Source: Rhodomicrobium vannielii ATCC 17100 (GTDB taxonomy: Bacteria > Pseudomonadota > Alphaproteobacteria > Rhizobiales > Rhodomicrobiaceae). From it: a stretch of DNA of 64,000 nt. The notes under the pieces are model-generated. The model was given only the letters and a program-made list of their open reading frames with translations, did not search any database and had not been told where the DNA came from. The stretch lies in NCBI RefSeq assembly GCF_000166055.1, contig NC_014664.1, forward strand, positions 62,001 to 126,000. The letters are read 5' to 3'. Of the stretch, positions 16,693 to 27,000 are shown one piece after another. Positions within the stretch are counted from its first letter, which is position 1. Each line of letters begins with the position of its first letter. Both the position numbers and the translations under genes were made by a program.

Positions 16693-17343
16693 GTGGCAAA
16701 AATCTGCGATTCTGATGGCTTAGCAGTTTATGGTGATCGCGAATTTTTTCGGATAAACTACATGCCACGAACTAGGCAACCGCATCATATTTATACATCT
16801 GCACCATTTAAGCCCTATCTCTTGTCTTTAGGACAGCTGACAGTATCTTGGAATGGACTTCATGAGACATTAGGGCTTCTATTTTCGACTGTCATGCAAG
16901 CGGAGGTTTGCAATCAAACGCTTGCAGTTTGGCAATCTATAAATAATGATCGAATGAAAAGAGGTATGCTCAAAGCGGCTGCCCTTAATGACTTTCGGGG
17001 CGCAGTTCCAACTGCGTACCCGGACGACGTAATTTGGCTTTGTGCACAAATAGACGGTTTAGAAGACGCCCGAAACGATGCAGTTCATTCACCTATCAGA
17101 GGATATGGCGAAAGTCTGAGCAACCTAAGTGTGAAGCCTGCTACAGAACTTGGAAATCAACGCGCCAAAAAACTGCTCAACAAAGGGGATGTGCTTCTTG
17201 ATTTGAGGAAGTGTCGCGATAAGTGTGTCGCCCTAGCTAAGTTTGCGCATGAGATGGATCAGTCTCTCATAGATTACACAAAACCATGGCCAGCTAGGCC
17301 CTCTGGTTCCGGTGCGCCGAGAAATAAGAAGCGACGAGCATGA
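16693..17343 (+). CDS. HEPN-like protein with RNxxxH motif, accessory gene
   Basis: I do not recognise a named family for this protein of up to 216 residues. In a helical context (WLCAQIDGLEDARNDAVHSPI) it carries R127-N128-x3-H132, the RX4H signature of HEPN domains, many of which are RNases in toxin-antitoxin, abortive-infection and RNA-processing systems. The preceding helices (LGQLTVSWNGLHETLGLLFSTVM) fit a HEPN four-helix bundle. The tail ends in a basic NKKRRA. Base composition is lower in GC than its neighbours. The GTG at 16693 abuts the kinase stop; an ATG at 16762 is the main alternative, and neither has a clear ribosome binding site. No nucleotidyltransferase (MNT) antitoxin partner is adjacent, so a standard HEPN/MNT pair is not seen. 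Confidence 0.72.
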   Translation: MAKICDSDGLAVYGDREFFRINYMPRTRQPHHIYTSAPFKPYLLSLGQLTVSWNGLHETLGLLFSTVMQAEVCNQTLAVWQSINNDRMKRGMLKAAALNDFRGAVPTAYPDDVIWLCAQIDGLEDARNDAVHSPIRGYGESLSNLSVKPATELGNQRAKKLLNKGDVLLDLRKCRDKCVALAKFAHEMDQSLIDYTKPWPARPSGSGAPRNKKRRA

Positions 17344-17370
17344 AAAAAGCCCCGGCGTGCCGGGGCTTTT
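17343..17370. terminator. Bidirectional rho-independent terminator
   Basis: An 8-bp GC stem (17349-17356 with 17359-17366) is flanked by six A residues on the left and TTTT on the right, so it can end both the HEPN-like gene (plus) and pnp (minus). Confidence 0.9.
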
Positions 17371-17394
17371 CGCATTGATATATCTCGTTTAGCC

Positions 17395-19524
17395 TCAGCC
17401 TGCGGGCTGTTCAGCCGGGGCGGCGGCGACTTCCTTGCCGTCGGTCTGGTCGATGCCCTTCATGGTGAGGCGGACCTTGCCGCGCTCGTCGAAGCCGAGG
17501 CACTTCACGTACACTTCCTGGCCGTCCTTGACGACTTCGGACGCGTGCTTCAGACGGCGTTCGGCCATCTGCGAGATGTGAACGAGGCCGTCGCGCGAAC
17601 CGAAGAAGTTCACGAACGCGCCGAACTCCACGATCTTCACGACCTTGCCCTTGTAGATCACGCCGACTTCCGGCTCTGACGCGATGGACTTGATGCGGTT
17701 GATCGCGTCCTGGATCGAGCTGAGGTTCGCGGCCGCGATCTTCACCGTGCCGTCGTCGGAGATGTCGATCTTCGCGCCGGACTCTTCCACGATGGAGCGG
17801 ATGACCGAGCCGCCCGAGCCGATCACTTCGCGGATCTTGTCGGTCGGGATGGTGATCGTCTCGATGCGCGGGGCGAATTCGCCGAGCTCGCCGCGAGCGG
17901 CGTTGAGCGCCTTCGACATTTCGCCGAGGATGTGCAGGCGGCCTTCGTGGGCCTGCTCCAGCGCGATCTTCATAATCTCGGTCGTGATGCCCGTGATCTT
18001 GATGTCCATCTGGAGCGCGGTCACGCCATTCGCGGAACCGGCCACCTTGAAGTCCATGTCGCCGAGGTGGTCTTCATCGCCGATGATGTCGGAGAGGACG
18101 GCCACGCCTTCGGCTTCCTTGATGAGGCCCATCGCGATGCCCGCGACCGGCGCCTTGATCGGCACGCCCGCGTCCATCAGCGACAGCGACGCACCGCACA
18201 CGCTCGCCATGGAGGACGAGCCGTTCGATTCGGTGATCTCGGACACGACGCGCACGGTGTAGGGGAACGTGTCGCTCTTCGGCATCATCGGATGAACTGC
18301 GCGCCAGGCGAGCTTGCCGTGGCCGATTTCGCGGCGGCCGGGCGAACCCATGCGGCCCGTCTCGCCGACCGAGTAGGGCGGGAAGTTGTAATGCAGCAGG
18401 AAGGATTCCTTGTAGGTGCCTTCCAGCGAGTCGATCCACTGCTCGTCCTCGCCGGTGCCGAGCGTGGCGACCACAAGCGCCTGCGTCTCGCCGCGCGTGA
18501 ACAGCGACGAGCCGTGCGTGCGCGGGATCACGCCGACCTGCGAAAGGATCGGGCGAACGGTCTTGAGGTCGCGGCCGTCGATGCGCTTGCCGGTCTTGAG
18601 AATGCTCGTGCGAACGACGTGCTTCTCGATTTCCTTGAAGGCCTCGGCGACCTTGTTCTTTTCGCCAGCGGTCGATTCCGCGGAGACGAATTCGGCTATG
18701 GCCTTGGCCTTCGCCTCGGCGACCTTGGTCTGCCGCTCCTGCTTGCCCGCGATCTGGAAGGCCTTCTTGAGGTCCTTCTCGACGAGCTTCTTCACCTTGG
18801 ATTCAAACTCGTTCTTCGCGTCAGGGATCGTCCACGGCTCTTTCGCGGCCTGTTCGGCGAGGCCGATGATGGCATCGATGACCGGCTTATAGCCCTGCTG
18901 GCCGAAGACGACCGCGCCGAGCATGATATCTTCCGACAGCTCTTTCGCTTCGGATTCCACCATCAACACGGCGTCGACCGTACCAGCAACGACGAGGTCG
19001 AGGTCGCTCGCCTTGATCTGGTCGGAGGTCGGGTTGAGAATGTATTCGCCCTTCGAGTAGCCGACGCGGGAAGCGGCGATCGGCCCGAGGAAGGGGAGGC
19101 CGGAAATCGTCAGCGCGGCCGAAGCGGCGACCATGGCGACGATATCGGGATCGTTCTCCATGTCGTGGCTGAGCACGGTCACGATGACCTGCGTCTCGTT
19201 CTTGAAGCCGTGCGCGAAAAGCGGACGGATCGGGCGGTCGATGAGGCGGGAGACGAGCGTCTCGCGTTCGGTCGGGCGGCCTTCGCGTTTGAAATAGCCG
19301 CCGGGGATCTTGCCGGCCGCGTAGGCCTTTTCCTGGTAATTCACCGTGAGGGGGAAGAAGTCTTTCGACGGGTCCGCGTCACGTTCGCCGACCACGGTTG
19401 CGAGCACACTCGTCTCGCCATAATGCGCGAGCACCGCGCCATCTGCCTGCCGTGCAATCCGGCCCGTTTCGAGCGTCAGCTTGCGACCGCCCCATTCCAC
19501 TTCTTCGCGGAAGATATCGAACAT
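17395..19524 (-). CDS. pnp: Polyribonucleotide nucleotidyltransferase
   Basis: PNPase degrades RNA phosphorolytically from the 3' end and is a degradosome component. The 709-residue protein has two RNase PH-like domains ([16 protein letters not shown]...; [16 protein letters not shown]), a linking helical domain, then KH ([20 protein letters not shown]) and S1 ([22 protein letters not shown]) RNA-binding domains and a short C-terminal tail. The start at 19524 ([10 protein letters not shown]) is the family start and has GGAAAAG about 8 bases upstream. It lies downstream of rpsO in the classic rpsO-pnp order, but a terminator hairpin sits between them, so pnp is likely transcribed partly by read-through or from its own promoter. 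pnp autoregulates its leader in other bacteria; this cannot be judged here. Confidence 0.97.
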   Translation of the reverse strand: MFDIFREEVEWGGRKLTLETGRIARQADGAVLAHYGETSVLATVVGERDADPSKDFFPLTVNYQEKAYAAGKIPGGYFKREGRPTERETLVSRLIDRPIRPLFAHGFKNETQVIVTVLSHDMENDPDIVAMVAASAALTISGLPFLGPIAASRVGYSKGEYILNPTSDQIKASDLDLVVAGTVDAVLMVESEAKELSEDIMLGAVVFGQQGYKPVIDAIIGLAEQAAKEPWTIPDAKNEFESKVKKLVEKDLKKAFQIAGKQERQTKVAEAKAKAIAEFVSAESTAGEKNKVAEAFKEIEKHVVRTSILKTGKRIDGRDLKTVRPILSQVGVIPRTHGSSLFTRGETQALVVATLGTGEDEQWIDSLEGTYKESFLLHYNFPPYSVGETGRMGSPGRREIGHGKLAWRAVHPMMPKSDTFPYTVRVVSEITESNGSSSMASVCGASLSLMDAGVPIKAPVAGIAMGLIKEAEGVAVLSDIIGDEDHLGDMDFKVAGSANGVTALQMDIKITGITTEIMKIALEQAHEGRLHILGEMSKALNAARGELGEFAPRIETITIPTDKIREVIGSGGSVIRSIVEESGAKIDISDDGTVKIAAANLSSIQDAINRIKSIASEPEVGVIYKGKVVKIVEFGAFVNFFGSRDGLVHISQMAERRLKHASEVVKDGQEVYVKCLGFDERGKVRLTMKGIDQTDGKEVAAAPAEQPAG

Positions 19525-19714
19525 CTTTATTCTTTTCCAACAGCTCAAGCCGGAGGCCCTTCCCCCGGCTCATATCATGTGCGTCATTTGCTTGTGCGCG
19601 AGGCCACACTTACCGCAGTTTGCGCGCGGCTCCTAGCGGAGAAATGTGCACCGCTTCCGGTTGTGCGGGGCTTTCGGCTATCACGGAGCCTTTGTCGAGC
19701 GCGCGACAGCATAC

Positions 19715-19747
19715 AAAAATGCCGGGGCGGCGGGCCGCTCCGGCATT
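19715..19747 (-). terminator. Rho-independent terminator/attenuator between rpsO and pnp
   Basis: Arms 19718-19725 and 19740-19747 (AATGCCGG/CCGGCATT) enclose further GC pairs and are followed on the minus strand by a T-run. It starts about 27 bases after the rpsO stop. Confidence 0.85.
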
Positions 19748-19773
19748 GAAATTCAGCAATAGGCGAAGGCTGT

Positions 19774-20043
19774 TTAACGGCGGATGCCGAGACGGCCGAT
19801 GATTTCGCGATAGCGCGCGTCGTCCTTGCCCTTCACATAGTCGAGCAACCGGCGGCGCTGGCTGACGAGCTTCAGAAGCCCGCGGCGCGAGTGGTTGTCC
19901 TTCTTGTGGGTCTTGAAGTGCTCGGTGAGGTTCGAAATCCGCTCGGAAAGAACGGCGATCTGCACTTCCGGTGAACCGGTGTCGCCCGGCTTCGTGGCGT
20001 ATTCGATGATCAGCGCGGCCTTGCGCTCTGCGGTAATCGACAT
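19774..20043 (-). CDS. rpsO: 30S ribosomal protein S15
   Basis: S15 binds the three-way junction of 16S rRNA helices 20-22 early in small-subunit assembly and contacts 23S rRNA in bridge B4. The 89-residue length is standard. Diagnostic sequence includes [38 protein letters not shown] and the C-terminal [13 protein letters not shown]. It follows truB by about 36 bases on the same strand, and rbfA-truB-rpsO-pnp is the conserved alphaproteobacterial order. Confidence 0.99.
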   Translation of the reverse strand: MSITAERKAALIIEYATKPGDTGSPEVQIAVLSERISNLTEHFKTHKKDNHSRRGLLKLVSQRRRLLDYVKGKDDARYREIIGRLGIRR

Positions 20044-20079
20044 CGGTTATCTCCGTTGTTTTTGTGTGCCTGAAAAGGC

Positions 20080-21006
20080 TTATGCGGGGATGTTGAAAAC
20101 CCGGATCGGATGCATTTCGCCGCGTTCCACCTCGCCAATGGCGATGAGAACCCCGCGCGAGGTCGCAAAGATCGGGCCTTTCAGGATTGGTGCCGTCGCC
20201 CCTCTGATGAGGATGGACTGCCCCCGCTTCAGCCTGGCCGCATCGTCTCCGTTCACGGCGAGCGCCGGGATGCCGTCCAGCGCCGTCTCGACAGGAGCGA
20301 TCGTGCCCATGAGAGCACCGAAGCCGTCGGCACTATTGCTCAGGTTTTCGAGCGTTTCCAGCGAAATCGCATTCTCTTCATGGAAAGGGCCGACGCTCGT
20401 GCGCCGGAGCGCCGCGATATGCCCGAAGCATCCGAGCGTACGGCCGAGATCGCGCGCGATGGAGCGCACATAAGTGCCCTTGCCGCAGTCGCAGAACAGG
20501 CGCGTCAGATCGGGCGAAATCGTCTCCTCGATCTCAAGCTCGTAGACGGAAATCTGCCGTGGCTGAAGTTCCACCACTTCGCCGTCGCGGGCGAGGTCGT
20601 ACGCGCGCTCGCCGTCGACCTTGATCGCGGAATAGCAGGGCGGCGTCTGCATGATGTCGCCGATGAACTGCGGCAGCGCAGCCTGCACCTGTTCCGCAGT
20701 TGGGCGCGCGTCGCTCGTGCGGACGGGCTTGCCTTCCGCGTCGTCGGTGTCGGTCTCGATGCCCCAGCGGATGGTGAAGTCGTAGGACTTCTCGCAATCG
20801 ACCACATGCGCGACCGTCTTCGTCGCCTCGCCGAACGCGATGGGCAGTACGCCGGTCGCCAGCGGATCGAGCGTGCCGGCATGGCCCACCTTCCGCGGGT
20901 GGAACAGGCGTTTCAGGCGCGACAGCGCCTGATTCGACGTCAGCCCTTGCGGCTTGTCGAGAATGAGCCAGCCGTTAATCTCGTTGCCCTTGTTGCGGCG
21001 CGCCAT
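20080..21006 (-). CDS. truB: tRNA pseudouridine(55) synthase
   Basis: TruB converts U55 in the T-loop of nearly all tRNAs to pseudouridine and also acts as a tRNA chaperone. The 308-residue protein begins with the family segment INGWLILDKPQGLTSNQAL. The catalytic aspartate is in GHAGTLDPLATGVLP; motif YSAIKVDGERAYDLAR and the arginine-bearing GTYVRSIARDLG are also intact. The C-terminal part is a short PUA-like domain. It lies 23 bases downstream of rbfA and 36 bases upstream of rpsO. Confidence 0.98.
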   Translation of the reverse strand: MARRNKGNEINGWLILDKPQGLTSNQALSRLKRLFHPRKVGHAGTLDPLATGVLPIAFGEATKTVAHVVDCEKSYDFTIRWGIETDTDDAEGKPVRTSDARPTAEQVQAALPQFIGDIMQTPPCYSAIKVDGERAYDLARDGEVVELQPRQISVYELEIEETISPDLTRLFCDCGKGTYVRSIARDLGRTLGCFGHIAALRRTSVGPFHEENAISLETLENLSNSADGFGALMGTIAPVETALDGIPALAVNGDDAARLKRGQSILIRGATAPILKGPIFATSRGVLIAIGEVERGEMHPIRVFNIPA

Positions 21007-21029
21007 CGCTTTTCGCTTCTCTTGAAATT

Positions 21030-21416
21030 CTATTTGAGATCGCGGGCGACGTCAGGGGAGCGCAGCAGTTCGTCGATGCGTTCCGCCGCATCGAGTGCGT
21101 GATCGGCCCGAAATACAAGCTCCGGGACATATTTCAACTCGATGCGCCTTGCAAGCTCGCCACGCAAAAAACGCGCATGACGGTTGAGCGCCTTGGCGAT
21201 GACATCGCCCGGCTTGCCGCCGAGCGCACTTGCAAACACGGTGGCGTGCTTGAGGTCGGGGCTGACGCGCACCTCGGCGACCGTGATGAGCTGGCCCTTA
21301 AGCTCGTCGTCCTCGATGTCTTCCAACCTGAAAATTTCGGCCAGCGCATGGCGCAGCAGTTCGCCCGCGCGGAGCTGGCGCTGCGACGGGCCTTTTGAAT
21401 CGTGTGTCGGTTTCAT
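21030..21416 (-). CDS. rbfA: Ribosome-binding factor A
   Basis: RbfA is a KH-like factor that binds the 30S subunit during late maturation of the 16S rRNA 5' end and is important in the cold. This copy has 128 residues. The start SQRQLRAGELLRHALAEIF and the core ITVAEVRVSPDLKHATVFAS and LARRIELKYVPELVFRAD are typical. It is the first gene of the visible rbfA-truB-rpsO-pnp run; infB, which usually precedes it, is not here, because anmK lies next upstream on the same strand. Confidence 0.97.
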   Translation of the reverse strand: MKPTHDSKGPSQRQLRAGELLRHALAEIFRLEDIEDDELKGQLITVAEVRVSPDLKHATVFASALGGKPGDVIAKALNRHARFLRGELARRIELKYVPELVFRADHALDAAERIDELLRSPDVARDLK

Positions 21417-21497
21417 GGCAGGAAAGTACGCGATTTTCGCCGTGAAACAAGCGGGTGCGGGTGCGGCTTTCCACCGATCGTCCGGCGCTGACCGCGA

Positions 21498-22628
21498 TCA
21501 GCTCTTCGCGGTTTCAGGTTCGGCGATGATTCCGCCGACGACCGGCCCGCTTGCGCCCGTCGTTTTCGGGAAGCTCGCGGGCAGGCCCTTCAGGCGGCGC
21601 ACGGCGAGGAAGGCGAAAGCCTGCGCCTCCATGAAGTTCGTGCTGAACCCGGCCTCATCGGCGGTCTGGATGAGAGGTGCGGGGTCGCCGGCGCCGAGCA
21701 CCCGTTGCAGGCCCGCCATGATGTAGGGGTTATGCGCGCCGCCGCCGCAGATGATCCATGTCTTCGCGCGCTCGGGCAGAAAATGCCGTGAGGCGGCGAT
21801 GCAGGCGACGGTGAAGGCCGTGAGCGTGGCCGCGCCATCGGCGGGCGACAGCCCCTCAACCTCCTTGAGCTTGAAGGAAAGGCGGTCGAGCGATTTCGGC
21901 ACCGGCTGCGTGAGAAACGGATCGTGCAGCAGCTTCTGCAGCACGTCGCCATTGACCTTGCCGGACAGCGCGAGCTTTGCGTCCTCGTCGTAGGGCTTGC
22001 CCGTATGACGCAGCGTCCAGTCGTCGATGAGGCAGTTTCCCGGCCCCGCGTCGAAGGCAACTATGTTTTCTCCGCCGCCTTCGGGAATGTAGCTGATGTT
22101 GGATATGCCGCCGATGTTCACGAAGACGGCGGGAAGCGCCAGCCCGGCCCGGAGCGCGAGCGCGCGGTGATAAATCGGCGCAAAGGGCGCGCCCTGGCCG
22201 CCCTCTTCCATGTCCGCCGCGCGGAAATCGTAAACCACCGGAACGCCGAGCGATTCCGCGATCCCGCGGCCATCGCCGATCTGGACCGTCAGCCCCTTCT
22301 CCGGCTTGTGCACGACGGTCTGGCCATGGAAGCCGATGACATCGATCTCGCTCAAGTTCAGGCCGCGAATGGAGGCGAACGCCTTCACGCAGGCGATGTG
22401 TTTCTGCGTCACCATGGTTTCGGCGACAGTAAGCACGCCACTGCGGTCGGCGCGGTTGGCGATGCCAACGGCGGAGGCAAGGGCCTCGCGCAGAAGCTGG
22501 CCTTCCACGGTGTCGTAGGAAAAGTCGTTGCCCGGCCCGAAAGCCTCAATCGTCTCGCCGTCTGTTTCGATCAGCGCGACGTCAACGCCGTCCAGCGAAG
22601 TGCCGCTCATCAGCCCGATCGCCTTCAT
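21498..22628 (-). CDS. anmK: Anhydro-N-acetylmuramic acid kinase
   Basis: AnmK phosphorylates and opens 1,6-anhydro-MurNAc released by lytic transglycosylases, giving MurNAc-6-phosphate for peptidoglycan recycling. The 376-residue protein is of the ASKHA fold with the N-terminal phosphate loop [21 protein letters not shown] (in part), the central [10 protein letters not shown] and [19 protein letters not shown] segments, INIGGISN-like [11 protein letters not shown], and the ATP-side [10 protein letters not shown]. The start at 22628 fits the family N-terminus; a start at 22676 would add an unsupported extension. It is divergent from tyrS, the common arrangement in alphaproteobacteria. Confidence 0.96.
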   Translation of the reverse strand: MKAIGLMSGTSLDGVDVALIETDGETIEAFGPGNDFSYDTVEGQLLREALASAVGIANRADRSGVLTVAETMVTQKHIACVKAFASIRGLNLSEIDVIGFHGQTVVHKPEKGLTVQIGDGRGIAESLGVPVVYDFRAADMEEGGQGAPFAPIYHRALALRAGLALPAVFVNIGGISNISYIPEGGGENIVAFDAGPGNCLIDDWTLRHTGKPYDEDAKLALSGKVNGDVLQKLLHDPFLTQPVPKSLDRLSFKLKEVEGLSPADGAATLTAFTVACIAASRHFLPERAKTWIICGGGAHNPYIMAGLQRVLGAGDPAPLIQTADEAGFSTNFMEAQAFAFLAVRRLKGLPASFPKTTGASGPVVGGIIAEPETAKS

Positions 22629-22757
22629 TTCCCACCGCCCCGCTGTTTCACGCTCAATGCGAATGTTGACGCACAATGCGAATGCCTTACATGGTTCTCC
22701 CTTGCTACCACGTCAGAAAAGCGCCTGTCGAGGCGCGCTGGCGCGAAGGAGGAGACC

Positions 22758-24020
22758 ATGGCCGCACCGGCAACCCATTCGGACTTCGTTCAGATCCTGA
22801 AGGAGCGCGGCTATCTTCATCAGGTGTCCGACGAAGAAGGGCTGAGGAAGCGCGCGGCCGAGGGGCGGATCACGGCCTATATCGGCTTCGACTGCACCGC
22901 ACCGAGCCTCCATGTCGGCCATCTCATCTCGATCATGATGCTGCGTATCTTGCAGAAGAGCGGGCATCGCCCCATCGTGCTGCTCGGCGGCGGCACGACG
23001 AAGGTCGGCGACCCGTCCGGCAAGGACGAGCAGCGCAAGATCCTCTCGCAGGCTGATATCGACTTCAACAAGGCGAGCCTGAAGACCGTTTACGAGCGCT
23101 TCCTCACCTTCGGCGATGGCCCCGCCGACGCCATCATGGCCGACAATGACGAGTGGCTGTCCAGCCTGCGCTACATCGAATTCCTGCGCGACTACGGGCG
23201 GCACTTCACCATCAACCGCATGCTCACCTTCGATTCCGTGAAACTCCGGCTCGACCGCGAGCAGCCGCTGACGTTCCTCGAATTCAACTACATGCTGCTT
23301 CAGGCGTACGATTTCCTCGAACTGTCGCGCCGCTACGGCTGCGTGCTCCAGATGGGCGGGTCCGACCAGTGGGGCAACATCGTCAACGGGATGGAGCTTG
23401 GCCGGCGCGTGGACGGGCGCGAGCTGTTCGCGCTGACGACACCGCTGCTCACCACGTCGTCTGGCGCGAAGATGGGCAAGTCGGCCGGTGGCGCGGTCTG
23501 GCTCAACGCCGATTTGCTGAGCCCGTACGAATATTGGCAATACTGGCGCAACACCGAGGACGGTGACGTGGGCCGCTTCCTGAAGCTGTTCACCGAAATG
23601 CCTCTCGATGAGATTGCGCGGCTTGAGGCGCTTCAGGGCGCGGAAATCAACGAGGCGAAGAAGATCCTCGCAACCGAGGTGACGGCGCTGCTTCACGGTC
23701 GCGAGGCGGCGGAGACTGCCGCCGACACGGCGCGGCGCGCGTTCGAGGAAGGCGCTGCGGCGGAGGGGCTTCCGACCGTAGAGATTCCGCGCGGCGAACT
23801 CGCCGAGGGCGTAGGCATCCTCAATGCGGCGGTGAAGGCGGGCCTGGTCGCCTCGACGAGCGACGCACGGCGGCAGATCAAGGGTGGCGCGCTGAAGGTT
23901 AACGATGTCGCGGTGACGGACGATCGCGCGAGCGTGTCGCTTGCCAATCTCGATGCTGAGGGCGTCATCAAGTTGTCGCTCGGCAAGAAGCGCCACGTGC
24001 TGCTGAAGCCCACGCAATAG
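22758..24020 (+). CDS. tyrS: Tyrosine--tRNA ligase
   Basis: This class I synthetase charges tRNA-Tyr. The 420-residue protein has the HIGH-type motif in [21 protein letters not shown] for tyrosine binding, the specificity segment [18 protein letters not shown], the KMSKS-type loop as [11 protein letters not shown], and a C-terminal S4 RNA-binding domain ([21 protein letters not shown]). It is the TyrRS-1 (TyrS) type. The start at 22758 is fixed by GAAGGAGGAG about 5 bases upstream; the much longer open frame from 21924 only runs antisense through anmK. Confidence 0.97.
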   Translation: MAAPATHSDFVQILKERGYLHQVSDEEGLRKRAAEGRITAYIGFDCTAPSLHVGHLISIMMLRILQKSGHRPIVLLGGGTTKVGDPSGKDEQRKILSQADIDFNKASLKTVYERFLTFGDGPADAIMADNDEWLSSLRYIEFLRDYGRHFTINRMLTFDSVKLRLDREQPLTFLEFNYMLLQAYDFLELSRRYGCVLQMGGSDQWGNIVNGMELGRRVDGRELFALTTPLLTTSSGAKMGKSAGGAVWLNADLLSPYEYWQYWRNTEDGDVGRFLKLFTEMPLDEIARLEALQGAEINEAKKILATEVTALLHGREAAETAADTARRAFEEGAAAEGLPTVEIPRGELAEGVGILNAAVKAGLVASTSDARRQIKGGALKVNDVAVTDDRASVSLANLDAEGVIKLSLGKKRHVLLKPTQ

Positions 24021-24042
24021 GCGACTGACGCGCTGCGGCGCC

Positions 24043-27000
24043 CTATCGCACCTTTGCGGCGGGGCGCTGCTGCGTCTGGGCCTGGGGCACCTGCTGTGGC
24101 TGCTCCGGAGCTTGCGCGGGCGCGGGCGCGTTCTCGAACTCGAAAATCTGGCGCAGGAAGCCGGGCGCGAGCATCGACACCGGGTTCACGATCACGTCCG
24201 GGTTCGACGTTCGCCCCTGCACGGCGAAGGTGATGCCGAACACGCCCTCGTTCTCGCGACCCTTCAGGAGATCGCCGAGGACCGGCACGACGCCCAGCAC
24301 GGCATTGAAGCCATAGAGCGGGACATAGGTGCCGGACAGCGCTAGCGTCTCACGCGCGAAGTCGATGCGTCCGCGGATGGTTGCCCCGATCACAGGACCG
24401 TTGATTGCCGCATCGTGGAGCTGGAACTGGCTCTGTGTGATTGAGAAGGGCACCAACATGCGGTCGAACTGGAAGACGTCGCCCGCGTAGACATGCTGCT
24501 GCTTCGTGTCCGGCTTGTAGCGCGCACCTTCCTTTTCGGCTTGCGACACCACGCGGCCCACCACCTGGTCGCCGACCACGGCGAAGCGGCGCACTTCGAG
24601 CGTGCCGCTCTTGTCGGTGCCGCCGCTGCCGTCGAGGTTCATGCGGAGGCTCATCGTCCCGCCGCGCATCGCGCCGTAAAACCCGACGAGCCTGAACGCG
24701 GAACCGGCGTCGGTCGCGTCCGAGGAGAGGATGCGCGCATCGCGGGTGCGCTGGTCCACATGCACCGCGACCGGTGACTCGCCGTTGATCTTGCCCGCCG
24801 CTTCGATAGAGGTGAATTTTCCGCCCCGCCGTTTGGCGTCGACGATGACGGATTTCACGCTCGTGTCGTAGTAGCCGAACACGGTCTCGATCTCGACGTT
24901 GAGGTCGAGGCCCGGCTCGTCCTTCAGCGGCGCGGGTTCCTTGTCGGCGATCTTGCCGGCGCTGAGGAGCGTCTTGAAGAACTGTCGCCCGTCGAAGGAC
25001 GCGCCCTTCGCCTGCACCTTCAGGATATTTTGCGGCGTGAGTTCGCCCGCAATGGAAAGGTGGGTGAGCGCGTTGGTCGAGAATTCCGGGAAGCTGAATG
25101 ACGCGAGCCGGTGCTTGTCGTTCATGACGGCGCGGCCGTTGATGGCGATGCCGTCACCCGTCATCGCGAAATTGTCGAACAGCATCGAGTTGTCGTTCCG
25201 CCGAACGACATCGCAGGCGACGGTCGCCTTCTGGCCGGGCGGCTTCCGCCAGCCGATGGCCGTCAGAAACAGATCGGCGTTGGTGAGGTTCGCCTCCATC
25301 ATGATCCTCGGCGGGCCGTCGCGCTGCAAAGCGATCGCGAGCGCCACCGGGAGGTCGCCCTTCACCATGTGGTTGACGTTCAGCCCGAGCTCGTCGCGCG
25401 CCTTTTCGTTCAGGATCGAGGCGAGGCGCAGCGTCGGCTGCTTGTCCGGAGGTGCGTCGAAAATGCGCTGCCAGACGAGCGTCACCGGCACGCCGTTCAC
25501 GCGGATTTCGCCGTTGGCGCCGATGGCCTTTTCCGAGATGTCGAAATTCACCGCGCCGCCGTTCACAGAAACGCCGCCCGGAATCGCGCCCGAGCGAATA
25601 TCCGACACGCGGCTTTTTCCGGTGATGGACATCTGTTCGAACTTGAGGTTCGCCAGGAGCGGGAACTTGACCTCGAACGAGGCCTGTATCTGCCCGTTTA
25701 CGAGCGATGGCTTGAAGCCAACGGCTTTCACGTAACCGAGCGGCGGCTGGTCGAGGAGTTCCAGCACGGCCGCAACCTCGCCGCCGCCCTTGAAGCGGAT
25801 GTCGGCGTCGGGAAACTCGGGGCGCAGATCGTCGATGAGGAGTTGGCCGTCGGTGAATGTGACGACCTTGCCGCTTGGCACCTCGATGCGCGCCTCGCCC
25901 GGAATGTCGTAGACGAAGCGGCGGCCCTTGATGCGCAGCTGCGTATCCTGCGTTTCGATGGGGGGCAGCCCCTTGATGTGGTAGATTTTTGCGCCGGAGA
26001 GGCCCATGCGCATCGAAACCGCGTTCTCGGGGATGTCCCCGCCAACGTCGAGCGCGGCGATCTGGTCGGCCGTCAGGTTCACGGCGACGGTTCCGCCCGT
26101 GACCTGCGCAACGGGCAAATTCGTGCCGGCCCACTCCCGCGCGCCATTCGCCATGAAGACGGGCCAGATTGCTTTCAGGAAGGAGAAGGGCATCGGCGAT
26201 ATGTCGCCTACGAGCGAAATCCCGCCGCCCGATCTGATGCGGGAGGCTTGCCCGGAAAACGCCAGTCGCGATGCGTGGCTGCCGAGTTCGAAGCGTTTCA
26301 GTGCGACCGAGTCGGTTTCCTCATCATACGCGCCCTCGATCCGGAAAACGTCGAGCGCAACCGGGGCCACTGCGTATTGCGGGGCGGAAAGACGTGTGCC
26401 CCGACCATCGAAATCGGCACGCCAGAGGGGCTTCCCGTTGGTTGGATCGATTTCCCGCGCTATTCGCCCCGAAATCGTCAGCAGGCTTTCGTCCCAGCGC
26501 ATCTCGATGGGGCGGACGATAATCGCCTCGCTCGCCTTGTCGTAGGAGACGCGCAAGGTGCCTCCGTCGATAACAGCCGGATGCTTCTGGTCGAACGGCG
26601 CGAAGAAGCGGCCCGCACCGAGCCGAATTTCCGCCTCGCCGCCGGCGAGCCTGCCGTCATATCCGATGTCGAAATGCGCGTCGCCGCTGACGGGAAGTTG
26701 GACGAGCTTCAACGCATCGATGGACGGCCAGCTATCCCAGATCGTCTTCGGCACCACATCTTGGACGGAGGCCGTCACTCTGTAGCGTTTCTCGTTGGGG
26801 CGGTTTTCGGCGGTAAACGACGCATGCCATACCGAGCCGTTGCGTTCGAGCGTCAGCTTGCCGCCGACGATGCTGTTGCCGCCGCGCTCGTCGAGCTTCA
26901 GCTGGAAATCCGCAACGCGCCATGTCGACACGGCGTTTTCGTTGGCGAAGTAGACCACTGCGTCTTGCAGGCCGATGCTTTTCAACGCCTGAGACGAGGC

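Noticed and set aside
16693..17343. Calling the HEPN-like gene a HEPN/MNT toxin-antitoxin pair
   Set aside because: No nucleotidyltransferase gene (GSxxxG...DxD) lies on either side.
17932..19749. A 605-codon plus-strand open frame opposite pnp
   Set aside because: Charged low-complexity shadow of the PNPase gene.
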